DNA of 64,000 nucleotides. Source: Pyrus communis (lineage: Eukaryota; Streptophyta; Magnoliopsida; Rosales; Rosaceae). The stretch covers positions 14,927,724 to 14,991,723 of the forward strand of contig NC_084815.1 in assembly GCF_963583255.1 (NCBI RefSeq), written 5' to 3'. This document shows positions 1-11,335 of the stretch, in pieces (the stretch's first letter is position 1; the number at the start of each line of letters is the position of its first letter). A model generated the notes under the pieces. That model was not told the DNA's origin, made no database searches, and saw only the letters and a program-made list of their open reading frames with translations. The translations under genes and the position numbers were made by a program.

Positions 1-403
1 CAAATAGAGCCTGCAACATCAACAGTTCAACGTCGTCCACGGACAGGGCAACTGTCACTGACATTTCTAACAACTGTGATCGGTAAACACATCCTACACA
101 CGAACGCAAATTGAACCATCAAACTTAAGGGCGAAGAATATAACGATCAGACACCGCGTTGAATCGAACCACGACAACCAGTGTATTGAAATATATAACT
201 CAAAAGTTTGAACAATTTAAGGTCAATGTAAGTGGCAATGAAGGAAAAGTACAAAGAATGGCAGACAGATCGACCACGAAAAAAGAAAAAAAAACTCGAT
301 ATCCGCTGCTGAGTTTACAAATACTAAAGAAAAGAAGAAGAAAACAAAAAAACAAAAAAAAAAAAAAAAAGAGATACAAAAATTATAAACATATAAAACA
401 GAA
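1..403. other. Downstream flank of the beta-adaptin gene, no gene seen
   Basis: This stretch lies beyond the adaptin stop codon and probably contains its 3' untranslated region on the minus strand. It has an A-rich low-complexity tract at about 334-372, which reads as poly-T on the gene strand. The open frames across it are low-complexity (lysine-rich one way, phenylalanine-rich the other) and look accidental. I see no clear poly(A) signal. Confidence 0.5.
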
Positions 404-3400
404 TCAATCCTTGAGGAGAGTCTCCATGGCTTCAAAGAAAAGAGGTGCTATCTCCGGGCTTGGAGTCTTGATTGCAATCTTGACCCCGGGGTTATTCACG
501 ACAGTGGTGAGTTCAATCAAGAATGGTATTCCTCGAGGGATTTTTGCTGAGAAATAGAACACGTCCTGGTTGGCATGTTTGCGCTTCGCAATGAAGAACA
601 TGTTTGTAGCAGCCAGGCGGTCCAGAGTCGCTTCAACATTGCTCACCACAATGCCAGGTAAGTCCTTTGTAATCTCATTTGTGTCCGGAAGAGACCTCCA
701 TGTCTGCAATGGGGATAAGCATCGGAGTTTAAGTGCTACAATCAATAAGTTCCAGACTATACTGCTTTTCCGAAAACATTTACCCCCGTTTTAACTTCTC
801 TACCACAACTTTTGTGTTTTAAAATTCCCACTTTAATCAACAGCCTACTTTTTGACCCACTTCATCTTCATTCCATCATATTCCTCTCGAGCTTTTTAAC
901 TGAAAGGAAATACGGCAACAAGGCACAAGAGCAAAGCATTGCTCTAGTAATGGCCCTAATGGGATGTTAGGTGTCCATTGTTGTCGTATTCTATCATCTC
1001 CCAACCTTAGCTCCCTTCCGTGTCTAACTAAACGACGTCATTGCTTAAATATACACTAGAATAATAGTCAACAAACTTTAAAAAGCCAACACATATTTTC
1101 AGCTTGATATGGGTCCTATATCTAGAGCCAGTTTGGGATTGTTGCGCTTTTAAATAAAAACTGCTTATGATGAGTTTTATGAATAATCAGTTGTAAAATA
1201 AAACAGTTGAGCGTTTAATAAACTCTATTTTTATAAGTGTTATATAAAAAGCATTGTAAAAGTGTTTGGTAAATTTTAATGTAATAGTTTGATATAATTG
1301 TATATAATGACAAAAACATGGACATGGTAGTGAGGGTGGTGGCGATGACAGCTGTGGCAAGGGCAGTGGTGGTGCCAAAATAGTGAGTGTGGTGGCTGGG
1401 TTGTAGAGGTAACAATGGTGGCAAGGGCGGTGGCAGCTGCGGCTGTGGCGGTATTGGGGGTAGTGGTGCCAATTGTGGTGATGGTGGCGGTGGTAGCAAC
1501 GATGGCAGTGATGGTGGTGGCAATGGTGGTGGTGGCAATGGTGGTGGTGGCAGCGGTTGTGATGGAGGTGGTGGCGGTTGTGGTTATGGTGGTGGTGGTG
1601 GTAGCAATGATGGCAGTGGTGGTGTAAGGTTAGTGTTTGTAGTGGTAGGTGGTGGCAGTCACTTTGCTCTCCCAGGAATTAAATGAGTGTAGAAGGTTAA
1701 ACAATGTCATTTTTAAAATCTAATGAAGGTATTATAGGAATTGAAGATATTCATTAAATGCTCAACTCCACTTTTTATTAAAGCAGGCCACTGCTTTTAA
1801 AATAAGCAGCAGTTCACCAAACACTTTTATATTGCTTAACTTTTAAGTGTAGTTTTTGATGAAAAAAAGCAATACCAAACGGGGCCCTAGTAGGACGTGT
1901 CGTGAAGTTCAAACATTGATGACGGAAACCACCCTACCCTAAAAGTTGAAAGGAAGCAGAAGGTGCATGATGATTTTACCTCAAGAAAATTTGCACGCTC
2001 CATTCTTCCATCATCAGTAAAGAAGATGTGCAATGGGATTTTATCGTTAAAGTACCAGACTGGTTGTTGATTGTTTTTCACAGCAACCTGCAATAGTGAG
2101 CTTGGAGGACCTTGAGACATATTCTGGAACGTAACCATAGGCAAGAGAGTCCCCGCTGATGTCCCAGGTTGCAATTGTGGAACCTAATAGGCATTAAGGT
2201 ATTTTGTTACAAATTTTATTTGGCAAGAAATCTCACTCAACTTACTTGTTTAATAAGTACCTGAAGGGGTCCAGCAGCTGCAAGACCAAATGTATTTTTG
2301 TTGAACTGAATCATGAACCCATCTAGCGGAACCTGTGTGTTGTTCTCGAACAATAAACTGTAAAATATTTGTCCTTCCCTATGTGTCAACTGAGCACTGA
2401 TTTGTAACCCTTGACCGGTTGACGATGGCAGAACGACAGGCAACGGAGGTCTGCAATCAAGGTCAGAAAATTAAGTTATTTTGATACTTTACGTTGGACA
2501 ATGACTATTTGTGGCATTTAAATTAAACCACTGGATCGCTTTATCAAACAGTTCATATGCAGTTTTTTATTTTGGACAAAAGCTCATAGCTAATTTTCAC
2601 ACAAATTGGAAAAAATATCACCCACAGCCATCAGAGTCGGTCCACTCCACATGACAAGGAATCTATCACATAAATAAGATCACTATGCAACTTCAATTAT
2701 ACTTACCCAGCAGGAGAAGCAGGGTGATCCACAGGGACAATAGCACTGTTTTCCAGGCCCATAAGGTCACCAAGCAAGTCTGGTACTGGAGCAGCAGGTG
2801 CAGGGGCAGGCGCACGTGCAGGCGAAACTGGTGTAGGTTGTCTAGCTGCAGCATATGGAACACCTGAACTAGTTGCGGTTGGGGATGCAGAGCTATCAGC
2901 AACATGAGCAGGTGATTCAGAATTTCCTGTTTCACTACCATAGTCCTCATCTTCAGTTCTTTGCGCTGTGGCCTTCACACGGGTAACAAATGCTTCTGGA
3001 GGCTTGTGATACACAGAGGATAACGTAGCAATGTTAGCAAGAAGCTCATCAAGAAGAGATGGATCAATCAGGTTTGAATCGTCGCTGATCACTGGCTTCT
3101 CAGCTAACACCACATCCTTGGCTGCCTGTGAAATAAGAAGTGTGCCCATGAGCTCAAAACTACAACCCTAACAGGATATGTTATTCTAAATTGTCAAACT
3201 ATGGTTTTGCAAAGTGTTCACAGCAGGCCAATTGTACTTAAGTGGCATACGCATGAGCACAATAATGGTAACCGGTAGAAATCTTCACCCAAAATAGATT
3301 TCAAACCCAAACTGTCCCCCCGAAGAAAATGAAAATGGAAAATCAAATTTGTGGTTGTACATGTAAAAGAAAAGGGGCATGTATTAACTATTGGATGGAC

Positions 3401-6400
3401 AAAGAAATAAAATACTATATATCAACTAAGAGAGGGGAAAAAATAAGATAGGTTATTATAATGAGAAAGAACTGAAACTCGTTTTGGCCAAACCCACCTC
3501 TGGGTCAGTTGATAAAAGACGCCAATATATGTAGGCCCGATCTCGCAAATCAGGATTGTCTGTTTCCACAGTAGCATTATTTAAAACAACCTGCAAATAT
3601 GGATCTACAAAGTGAGAACTTTACTTGGATAATATCTAGAAAATACAACTATGGCCCAAGTATGCAAGGAAATACTTCAAAAGGAGAACAAACATATAAC
3701 CTTATGCATTCTCATTCATAGTAAAAAAGAGTGTCGCCTCTTAGATGCTACATTATATTAGAACAATGGCTGCTCTAATAAGGGTACTATGCATTCTAAT
3801 ATGGCATTTATGGTGAATGACAGGAAAAAGAAGCTAGAGAGGATAACCATGCATGAATAATACAAAAGTAGAACCTGTATCATCTGCTGTGGTCCTTCAG
3901 TCGGCTTCTTAAGAAAGAGTTTGACAGTTGCAGTCAGCAATTGCAATTGGACATGTGCAGGCTCTTCAGGGAAACTTTCCAGAAAACTTTCAAGTAGCTC
4001 ATCAGCATTGTCAATTCGTTCCGCATATTCACCAATTATCCAGATCATTGATGCCTGTTGGGGGAGAGAGGGAGAAAGAACACGAGCATGGAAACACGAA
4101 GTAAAAATCAGAAGGCTTAAGCAGTGAAATATTTAATAGCAATACAAAAAGAAAAAACATAAATCTTAAGCTGGGGATCTATATTTTAACAGGAAGATAA
4201 ACATAAGTACCTTGGCTTCTGGTTCATCTAAAGTGTCAAGGCTTTCGCACAGAGTGGCAATAATGGACTCATAGCTGTCATCAAGATAGCAATCAATTAC
4301 AAAGTTTGTAAGGGAAGAAGCCTTCGTCATCTCAATTTAAAATTAAAAATGAAAACCCATAACTTACGTATTTGGATATCTTCTAAATATATCTTTGATG
4401 ACAATAATGGCCTCTTGAACTACATAATTTACTTTGATCTTAATAAGCTCCAGTAAAACAGTAATGCACCGCTCTGCTGCTCTTTCTAATTTGATTGCAC
4501 AGCGACCAATGGCGCGGACAGCTTTTCGGACAAAATCCACATCTACTTCTGTAGCATACTCTTTAAACTCCAACAAAACCTGCAGAAATGTTGGAGCAAG
4601 CACGATTTTAACTCCCCTTTGAGACTGACAACTTTCAACCAATTAAGTCTATTATAAAATAGTAGCTCCTGGCAAGATTTGTATACCTGGTCTATATTAC
4701 GGTCTGAAGCAAGCTTGATCATGATTTCTAACTTTTCCATCTTTACATAAATTGGATCATTGTACTTGCAGAAGAACACCTACAAAGAGTCGAGAGTTAT
4801 GTGCACCTGCCTTACTTACAATCTGGCTACATAGTGGATAACAAGTCTCAACTCCTTGTTATATTGGATCAAACAGTAAGATTCTACACCGATACTAATT
4901 TTTATTTACCTTAATTTCATGAGCAAGGATTGTGGGTCGTCTTTGTACTATAAGGTTGATGTTTCTCAAAGCAACATATTGTATCTCAGGCTCAGCAGAT
5001 AACAATGTCACGAGTGGAGGAGCCATCTTTTTGCAAAGATTTCTAACAACATCAGTACTAGTTATAAGTTCCATTTGTTGGAGGATCATCTGCAAGTAAA
5101 GAGGTAAAAAGACAAAACAATTACTGAAGTAACCAAATGATGATAATTGAAGGCATAATGATTCAGAACATTAGAAAATGAAATCCACACCTTAACAGCT
5201 GAAAGTACAACCGCACAGTTCGCGTGTTGTAATCGTGGTGTAACTCGCTCTACTATATTTTCAGCTTCACGAGCATCTGCTGCCTTGTATTTAGAAAGAG
5301 CGTCCAATATGAAAACTTGACCCCACCTGAACACTTATCATAATCAAGTTAGATAAACAAATGAAATGGATTTTAACAAAAAGATAGCATGATATAACTG
5401 CATGAATATTATTCAGTACATAAAAATAATTGAGTAAGCACTACTAAAAGTACACATACTCTGTGCATTCATTTAAGGCAGTTAGGAGCTTTGACAAAGT
5501 GTGACTAGTGATCTCAAAGATGGGTCTATTACTATTCTCTTGAATTTCGGCTAGAGCAGCCACAGCATTGGCTACAACCATAGGATTATTATCAGAAATC
5601 AAATCCTTGAGAGATTCCAGAAAACCCCTATCCTCAACTAACTCTGCATTTATGTCATAAAGTTTGGCCACACATATGGCTGCTGTCTTCCGAACATAAG
5701 GATCATCATCCTGTCATGAAGTAAAGAAAACTAAGAAACAGATAACAAGATGCAAGCCAAGCCACACAAACTACTTTACAACATGTTCAAAAGTAACCAT
5801 TGCAAGCTGCAAATTATTAACAAACTTAAGACTAAGTTTTGACAAGAAAGCATGTGCAAAAAATGTATAAGCACTAAAAATCAACCTTAAGACACCTCTG
5901 AAGGGGATCGCATAGGTATTCTGTAATTTTATCAACACGAATGCAACCCATTGTCCGGACGGCTAAAGCACGAATCAAAGGATTTGGGTCCTGTGAATCC
6001 TGCATAATTGATCATGCAACACAAGCCAATTAGAACAAAGAATTATTTGAAAAATGCTTAATTCAATTTTTTTCTTGACATAAGCAGGAATTAACCTCCT
6101 TTCAAAAAAGAAAAAGGAAAAAAAAATGAAAGAGATGATGTTATTGAACATTATATTTGGAACATCACATTGGCTATCGTGAAGGCGCCATAAGACCAAT
6201 TTGGCTATCCTGAACATCATATTTGGAACATCACCTACTCCATTATAAAGACAGACAATTAACTGAAGCAGATGGAGTACTGAAGAAAGAGATGATGTTA
6301 TAGACTTGGAATTTAAATATCATGTGGAAAATTCCATTTCTACTAGCTTTAGCATGATAAAGTTCTCTTCATTACAATACTTATCTGTTTGAATTATTAT

Positions 6401-7640
6401 ATACACCCTTGAACATTGCAATTTCAGCATCTATCACATATTCTTTGCCCGTTAACTTATAATCAAATGGCTATAGTCCGCCTATCTTATCTTTTCTTCT
6501 AAAGCATACAAGTCATCTGTAAAAATGTCTGAATTGACCTGATCTGATTACATGCGAGTGTGTGGTACTCGAAAACTATGAGAAGATATGAATTTGAAAA
6601 TCAACATATCAACCAACATATTGGATGGGCAACAGATTCTGACATCAAGATGCGTGAACTGTATAAAACTGAAGGTTCCATTGCAGTTTTACCTTGACAA
6701 ATGTATTCACCGCAAGTATAGCTAGGTCAGGCTGGCTTTTAGCATAATTTATCAGATACAAATAGACTAGCTTCTTCAGCTCCAAGTTTTCTGTTTGCAT
6801 GCAATTTACTACATCTGTGAAAAGTGATGAAACATCCTTCCCAACAGTCATTGCCGCGATCACCTTCTTGACGGCATCTTTTCTCTTATCCTGTACCACC
6901 CATATAAGACGATTATTTTCTCAGTCTCCACCAAAGTACACAAGAAACATAATTCGGAACTGAAAAAAAGGCCCAATATTAAAAAAAATCAAATTTAATG
7001 GTGCAAACGAGGGTATTGTGATGGGAATCAAACAAATCACAGGAATGAACTTATAAGCTATGCCGATATCAGAAATGTAAAATTATCATGTAAAACTACA
7101 ATTGACTGCACTTTGAGCAATAAAAAAATGCTGCGATTCGTTACTACCAAATACGAAAAAGGAATTGCATTCGAATTCTACTCACTCGAGAAGAAAACAA
7201 AAACAAAAGAGCAGATTTTCCTTTACGCTTTCGTTTTCGTTTCCGTTTCCATTTCCATTAATTTTGCCAGCACCAAACAGAACACAAAGCTCACTACAAG
7301 TGAAATACACATATTCCGTATCGGATCCGCACAATTCCAAAACCCCGGGGTGACACTGACAAGTATGAAGAAATCGAACACCAATTTAAGCAAAAACTCG
7401 AATTGTAAACCAACAGATCTGCTCGAACCAATCCCCGATTGGCAACAAAACACCGTAACGAAGAACCGAAACCCTAATAGAAGTAGATCACAGATCAATT
7501 TGAACATACAAATATGAGTGTAGAGAGAGAAAGAGGAGAGAGCGAGAGATGACCTTGTATTGTGAATTGAGCTCCTCTTTGAGCTCAGGGATTTCGCCCT
7601 TCTTGGTGGTGGAGAAGTACTTGGAGTCGTGGCCGCTCAT
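404..7640 (-). CDS. BETAC-AD: Beta-adaptin, large beta subunit of AP-1/AP-2 clathrin adaptor complexes
   Basis: The product is a beta-type adaptin. It pairs with a gamma or alpha subunit in the AP-1/AP-2 complexes, which link cargo and clathrin at the trans-Golgi, endosomes and plasma membrane. Coding exons on the minus strand are 7640-7554, 6890-6693, 5999-5886, 5710-5460, 5326-5191, 5089-4910, 4779-4687, 4579-4368, 4274-4211, 4054-3875, 3590-3498, 3125-2707, 2450-2261, 2183-1980 and 703-404. All introns are GT/AG and phases agree, summing to 2721 nt (906 aa plus stop), close to the usual plant length of about 890-900. The start [20 protein letters not shown] is the standard family start. 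Residues 1 to about 585 are the helical HEAT/ARM trunk. About 586-676 is a Pro/Ala-rich hinge with the acidic-leucine motif DLLGDLMGL. About 677-906 is the ear, which ends in the appendage platform. No break is visible. The symbol follows the Arabidopsis B/C paralogues, and which of them is the orthologue cannot be decided here. Confidence 0.96.
1125..1890. mobile_element. MITE-like element in the last intron of beta-adaptin
   Basis: The left end at about 1131 reads GTTTGGGATTG. The reverse complement of the right end at about 1880 reads GTTTGGTATTGC. Both are followed by T-rich then AAAACT-type sequence, giving imperfect terminal inverted repeats of hAT-MITE style. The body carries the GGT-rich microsatellite. 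A TSD is not clear, although CTAG occurs just outside both ends. The host intron (704-1979) is the longest in the gene, consistent with a later insertion. Confidence 0.55.
1318..1660 (+). repeat. GGT/GGC-type trinucleotide microsatellite inside the intron
   Basis: This is a long, imperfect run of GGT, GGC, GGA and GAT triplets, purine-rich on the plus strand. It creates an apparent glycine-rich frame (1387-1686) and a proline-rich frame on the other strand. Both lie wholly within an intron of the adaptin gene and have no family features, so I read this as simple-sequence DNA rather than a gene. Confidence 0.85.
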
Positions 7641-7860
7641 CTCTTTGCTCCGGAGCCTTCTCCTCTCTCTCTCTCTCTGTACAACTGATTGCGTCAAACC
7701 AAAATGCTTCGTCTAAAGAGAGACGACGACAGTAGAAGAACAACAAAATAAAACCGATGAGAAATGACTTGTGTTAAACCCGACCCGGTGGAGGATACAA
7801 CAAACCGGTACGGTATTTTTTATTACACGATTATATTCTTCTCAAAACTATTTTAGGCTC
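7641..7860 (-). promoter_or_regulatory. 5' UTR and proximal promoter region of beta-adaptin
   Basis: This is the stretch upstream of the adaptin start codon on the minus strand. A CT/GA dinucleotide run at about 7662-7679 lies 20-40 nt from the ATG, a common feature of plant 5' leaders. I see no convincing TATA box. The first transposon edge is at about 7857, so uninterrupted native upstream DNA is only about 220 bp long. Confidence 0.5.
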
Positions 7861-8379
7861 GTTTGAATTGTTTTAAAATGATTGAAAATATTTTTATTGA
7901 AAATGTTTTTAAAATTAATTCTTGATATAATGCAATTGGTGGGTGTAAATTGTTAAAAGAAAATATTTAAAGAAAGATGATGTTTTTAGTTGCAAAGTCA
8001 AGCAGAACCACTCTTCGCCCTGGAAAGAGATTTTGAATAATAGGCATGTTATTAACAGAGGAATTAAATGGGTTGTAGGTAATGGTGGGGATATCCTTTT
8101 TTGGACCCATCATTAGGTTTTTCCTTATCCATTGTTCCAGCTAATTCCTAAAAATCAACAACAAAACATAAATTGAGACACTAAAGTGAGTGAGTTTATT
8201 GATAATAAAAGTTGGGATAGAGTTCGTCTTTCCTAAGTGTTGGACTTGGATGTCGTGAGGAAAATTTGTATGGTGCCTATTTCCCTTCAAAATAAAAGTG
8301 ACAATTTCGTATGGGAACACTCCTCTACTAGTGAGTTCTCAATCAAGTTAGCGACTTGGATTCAGAGTAATAATAATCA

Positions 8380-8780
8380 AGAAGTTAAAAGGTAGAAGCT
8401 CCTTAAGAAGATAAGGAAGTTAATGATACCTCCAAAGGTAAAAAAAATTTCATGGCTTTTTACTCATGAAAAGCTTCATACTAGGATGAGATTGAGTAAA
8501 TTTATTCAAAATATTCACAAATTGTGCCCTATGTGTGGCAATGAGGATGAGACTCAAAATCATCTTTTTCTTAATTGCGAGCATGCTAAAGAAATGTAGA
8601 ACCTCTCTCCGGTAAGTCCTTGGAAGAATAATTTGACTCAGTTTAATAATGTGTTAGATTGTATGGAACTAATTGACAATGTTGAATGCAATGATTTGAG
8701 TGATCTTAGTAAAGCTATTTTGAATTGTTGGCAAATATGGAATGATAGAAATAATAAGTTTTTAGAAGTATAATTCCTAA
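8380..8780 (+). pseudogene. LINE reverse transcriptase C-terminal zinc-binding domain (zf-RVT), broken
   Basis: One frame reads IPPKVKKISWLF and then CPMCGNEDETQNHLFLNC, with the CxxC...H...C spacing of the zinc-binding domain at the end of plant LINE reverse transcriptases. A stop codon follows shortly after and another lies upstream, so it is not translatable. It belongs to the truncated LINE at 7939-9414 and sits just before the RNase H domain. Confidence 0.8.
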
Positions 8781-8910
8781 TCAGGCTAGGAGTATCTCCA
8801 CTGCCGCAAGTGTAGGCTTATCATTTTTTAAGGTTAATTGTAAGACGATCTCTAGGGGTGATCCTTGCCACCAACACCCCATTTGTTGGCGTCCTCCTCC
8901 CCATGGCTAT

Positions 8911-9390
8911 GTGAAATTAAACTTTGATGGGTCGGTTAGTTTGGATTGCTCTGCAGTTGTTTTTGTTTTTAGAAATAAGGAGTGGCAACCTGTTGGTGTG
9001 GGGGCATTGAACCTTGATGGCGCCACCATTTCGGTTGTGGAGGCTCTTGCTTTAAAGGAAGGGCTTTTGTTTGCTAGGCGCAAAGGTGTGAAGAAGTTGA
9101 TGGTGGAAGGGGATTCTAAGCTTGTCATCTAGGTGGTGCAAGATGTTTGGATGCCCCCTTTGCATCTTAAACCTATCATAGAGGACATCAAATGGTTGGC
9201 TTCTGAATTTCAGCATATTAGTTGGAAGCATATTTATAGGGAGGCTAATTTTGTGGCGGACGCATTAGCTCACGTGAGCCTCACTGTTGCCAACCCACAT
9301 TTTTGGGATTTTTGTCTTCCAACTTCGGCTATGGAGGCTTTTAATTTTGATTGTATGGGAAACAATTGTATTAGAGGTTTTAAGCTTTAA
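8911..9390 (+). pseudogene. LINE RNase H-like domain (RVT_3 type) with one in-frame stop
   Basis: The frame reads KLNFDGSV, then a VEALALKEGL helix, VEGDSKLVI, and finally EANFVADALAHVS. These are the D, E, D, D positions of the plant LINE RNase H fold. A single TAG at 9130-9132 interrupts it right after VEGDSKLVI, and the frame stays open on both sides (8911-9132 and 9133-9390). The rest of ORF2 is lost, so it is non-functional despite good local preservation. Confidence 0.85.
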
Positions 9391-9599
9391 TAAATTTCTT
9401 CTTCATCAAAAAAAGATATAATGCAATTGAATTTAAAAAAAAAACACTTTAAGTGTTTTATGCAAAAAACACTTTAAGTTCTTTTTAAACTCAAAAACAT
9501 GTTTTCTAAAAGCGTTTTCAATCATTTTAAGTACTTCCAAACAATCATTAATAACCGTGACAAGGAGATTCAAAATCTATTGCAAAAGGGACCAGTTTA

Positions 9600-9935
9600 C
9601 TTTCACTTTACAAGAGATTACAATTATTGCATCCAATCTCACCTAATAAAGGTGTTTAAGAGAGATGCAAATTTTAGATGTAAAAATTATATTTACATCT
9701 CATTTTACTCGAAGACATAAATTGATGTAAACTTAAAATCTTATTTATTTTTTTCTCTTTGATCAGCGGAATCCACCTTCTAAAAGTATAAAAACAATAT
9801 AAATACACATATTTATTTACATGTTTAGACAAAGATTGATAGTTTACATTCCATTATTATAGAGCTTTAGGCAAAGAACAAATGTAAACGTGCTCACTTC
9901 AAGGTAATTTGCATCTCTCATTACTGATGCTCTAA
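9600..9935. mobile_element. MITE-like element with perfect 14-bp inverted arms
   Basis: GAGAGATGCAAATT at 9660-9673 is matched by its exact reverse complement AATTTGCATCTCTC at 9906-9919. The spacer of about 230 bp is AT-rich and non-coding. The right side continues into ATTACTGATGCTCTAAG, resembling plant MITE ends. Exact outer ends and TSD are uncertain. Confidence 0.5.
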
Positions 9936-9963
9936 GTCAAAAGAATGTAGCTCAAGCCTTAGA

Positions 9964-10815
9964 CTATCTCCAACACAGGTGGGGAAAAAAAATTAGAATT
10001 TAAGCCCATTTCTTCTCTAAGTGGTGTATTTTGGGGTGGGAAAAACAAGCTTTTGGGATTTGGGTGGGTAATTGGGTCTAGTATACACCCCGGGTGGATA
10101 AGGTTTTTGGAAGCAAACCTATGTAGTATAAGAGATCCGTAACTCCCTTAAATTATTTACATAATGGTTCCTGCTTCCTACACATAGTTAGCATGTATCT
10201 TCCGGGAAGTTCGCTTCTGGCGACTAGCTTCTACCGCTAGCACTTGGACTTGGAAGCAAGCTACAACTACCTTGAATCAATCAATGAATGAATGAAAAGA
10301 AACCGCTTACGGTTCGATGACCCGTTGGTCAAATTCGTTGTTATGATGTTCCAGTTTCCTTTCCTGTTTTGTTTGGGAGGGGGGGACAACAGAGCCTTCG
10401 CGTAAGTTTCACTGACGCGGGTTGATTCAGTGTGGTGTAACATATGGTTGGAGAAAACTATGCATATGTGATTTCATGACTGCTGCCATCCATAGGCTGT
10501 CAAGCCTCATGGTTATGATCTAGTGAGGCGCTCCCATCTATAGGCCTTTCCAACGGTCATATTGTTGTGCAACCCAGATTTTTTACATCGAATTGTTTGT
10601 AAAAAAATAAGAAAGATGATATAAAACTAAATCCAAAATTGTTTAAAAAAATTATTAGAGAAATAAAAATATTTAACAAATTATAAAATTCGAAGTGAGA
10701 ATTATAAGTCATTTATCCTTGGAAGAAAAACTTGACTAACCTCATACGTATAGATGAATAGTTGAAAATACTAGGCTAATTTTGGGTTTCCACCCCTTGA
10801 GTTGGGGAGATTTGT
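9964..10815. mobile_element. Probable non-autonomous DNA transposon with imperfect terminal inverted repeats
   Basis: The left end is TATCTCCAACACAGGTGGGG then AAAAAAAATTAG. The reverse complement of the right end is AATCTCCCCAACTCAAGGGG then TGGAAACCCAAAATTAG. These align as imperfect inverted repeats. The 0.8-kb interior has a higher GC content than its surroundings (about 10.1-10.6 kb), contains no recognisable gene, and may be captured sequence. Confidence 0.45.
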
Positions 10816-11024
10816 TTAATTTTTTTTGTTTTTTTGGAGGAAGATAGAAGATTAATTTAAAGAGAAACCTTAGAGACACCCAAGGCCTTGAGAATCATAC
10901 AAGAGAGCGTTTTTTGCTTGGGTAACACACCTATCCCAAATATATAAATTAGAACAATTATGCCCAAGAGAAGTTTTGGCATCCCTTGTGAAGTTTGTTT
11001 TCCTGTAGACATGATTCCATTCTA

Positions 11025-11335
11025 CTAACTCGAATGATGAGGCAAGCCATTTAATGTCGTCAACGATGGACCTAATTCTCTATGGTACTGCACACTTTTT
11101 AGAATTGCATCAATGACAACCTTTGAGTCCCCTTCTACCACAATTTTCCTGATTTGACGTTGTTTGGCCAAAGCCAAGGCATCCCGAAGAGCCTGAGCTT
11201 CAACCACAGTGATAGCATTTGGTCCAAGATGTCGAGCACCTGAGAGAGAAGGTTGTTTCCGATGAATCTGATTATAAAACCCACAGCAGCAAAAGTGCCC
11301 TCCACTGACCCATCAAAATTGAGCTTATAAAAGCC
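11025..11335 (-). pseudogene. LINE RNase H-like domain, frameshifted
   Basis: The minus-strand frame reads VEAQALRDALALAKQRQ then VVEGDSKVVIDAI, the second and third conserved blocks of the RVT_3 domain. The first block (YKLNFDGSVEGT) is in another frame at about 11280-11335. At least one frameshift separates them, so the domain is dead. Confidence 0.75.

Larger units (their letters stand above)
7939..9414 (+). mobile_element. 5'-truncated LINE (L1-type non-LTR retrotransposon)
   Basis: The element keeps only the 3' part of ORF2: the zinc-binding end of the reverse transcriptase region and an RNase H domain. It ends with TTCATCAAAAAAA, a typical L1 A-tail. It is flanked by a perfect 15-bp target site duplication GATATAATGCAATTG at 7924-7938 and 9415-9429, which fixes both ends. 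The 5' end is truncated, as is usual for LINEs. Confidence 0.9.
7857..9546. mobile_element. Non-autonomous DNA transposon (hAT-like MITE), split by a LINE
   Basis: The left arm 7861-7888 and the right arm 9515-9542 are imperfect inverted repeats. Both contain TTAAAATGATTGAAAA and both start GTTTGRA. With the LINE (7939-9414) and one TSD copy removed, the element would be only about 200 bp, a typical MITE size. No transposase is present. A TSD for the MITE itself is not evident. Confidence 0.65.

Noticed and set aside
159..557. Lys-rich ORF of 132 codons at the window start
   Set aside because: It crosses a poly-A tract and the antisense of the last adaptin exon. It is a shadow.
1387..1686. 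Glycine-rich protein ORF (and proline-rich ORF on the other strand)
   Set aside because: It lies completely inside an adaptin intron, is made of an imperfect trinucleotide repeat, and has no signal peptide or domain pattern.
7113..7517. ORF of 134 codons in the first adaptin intron
   Set aside because: It lies between well-defined splice sites (6891-7553), has low complexity and no homology I know.
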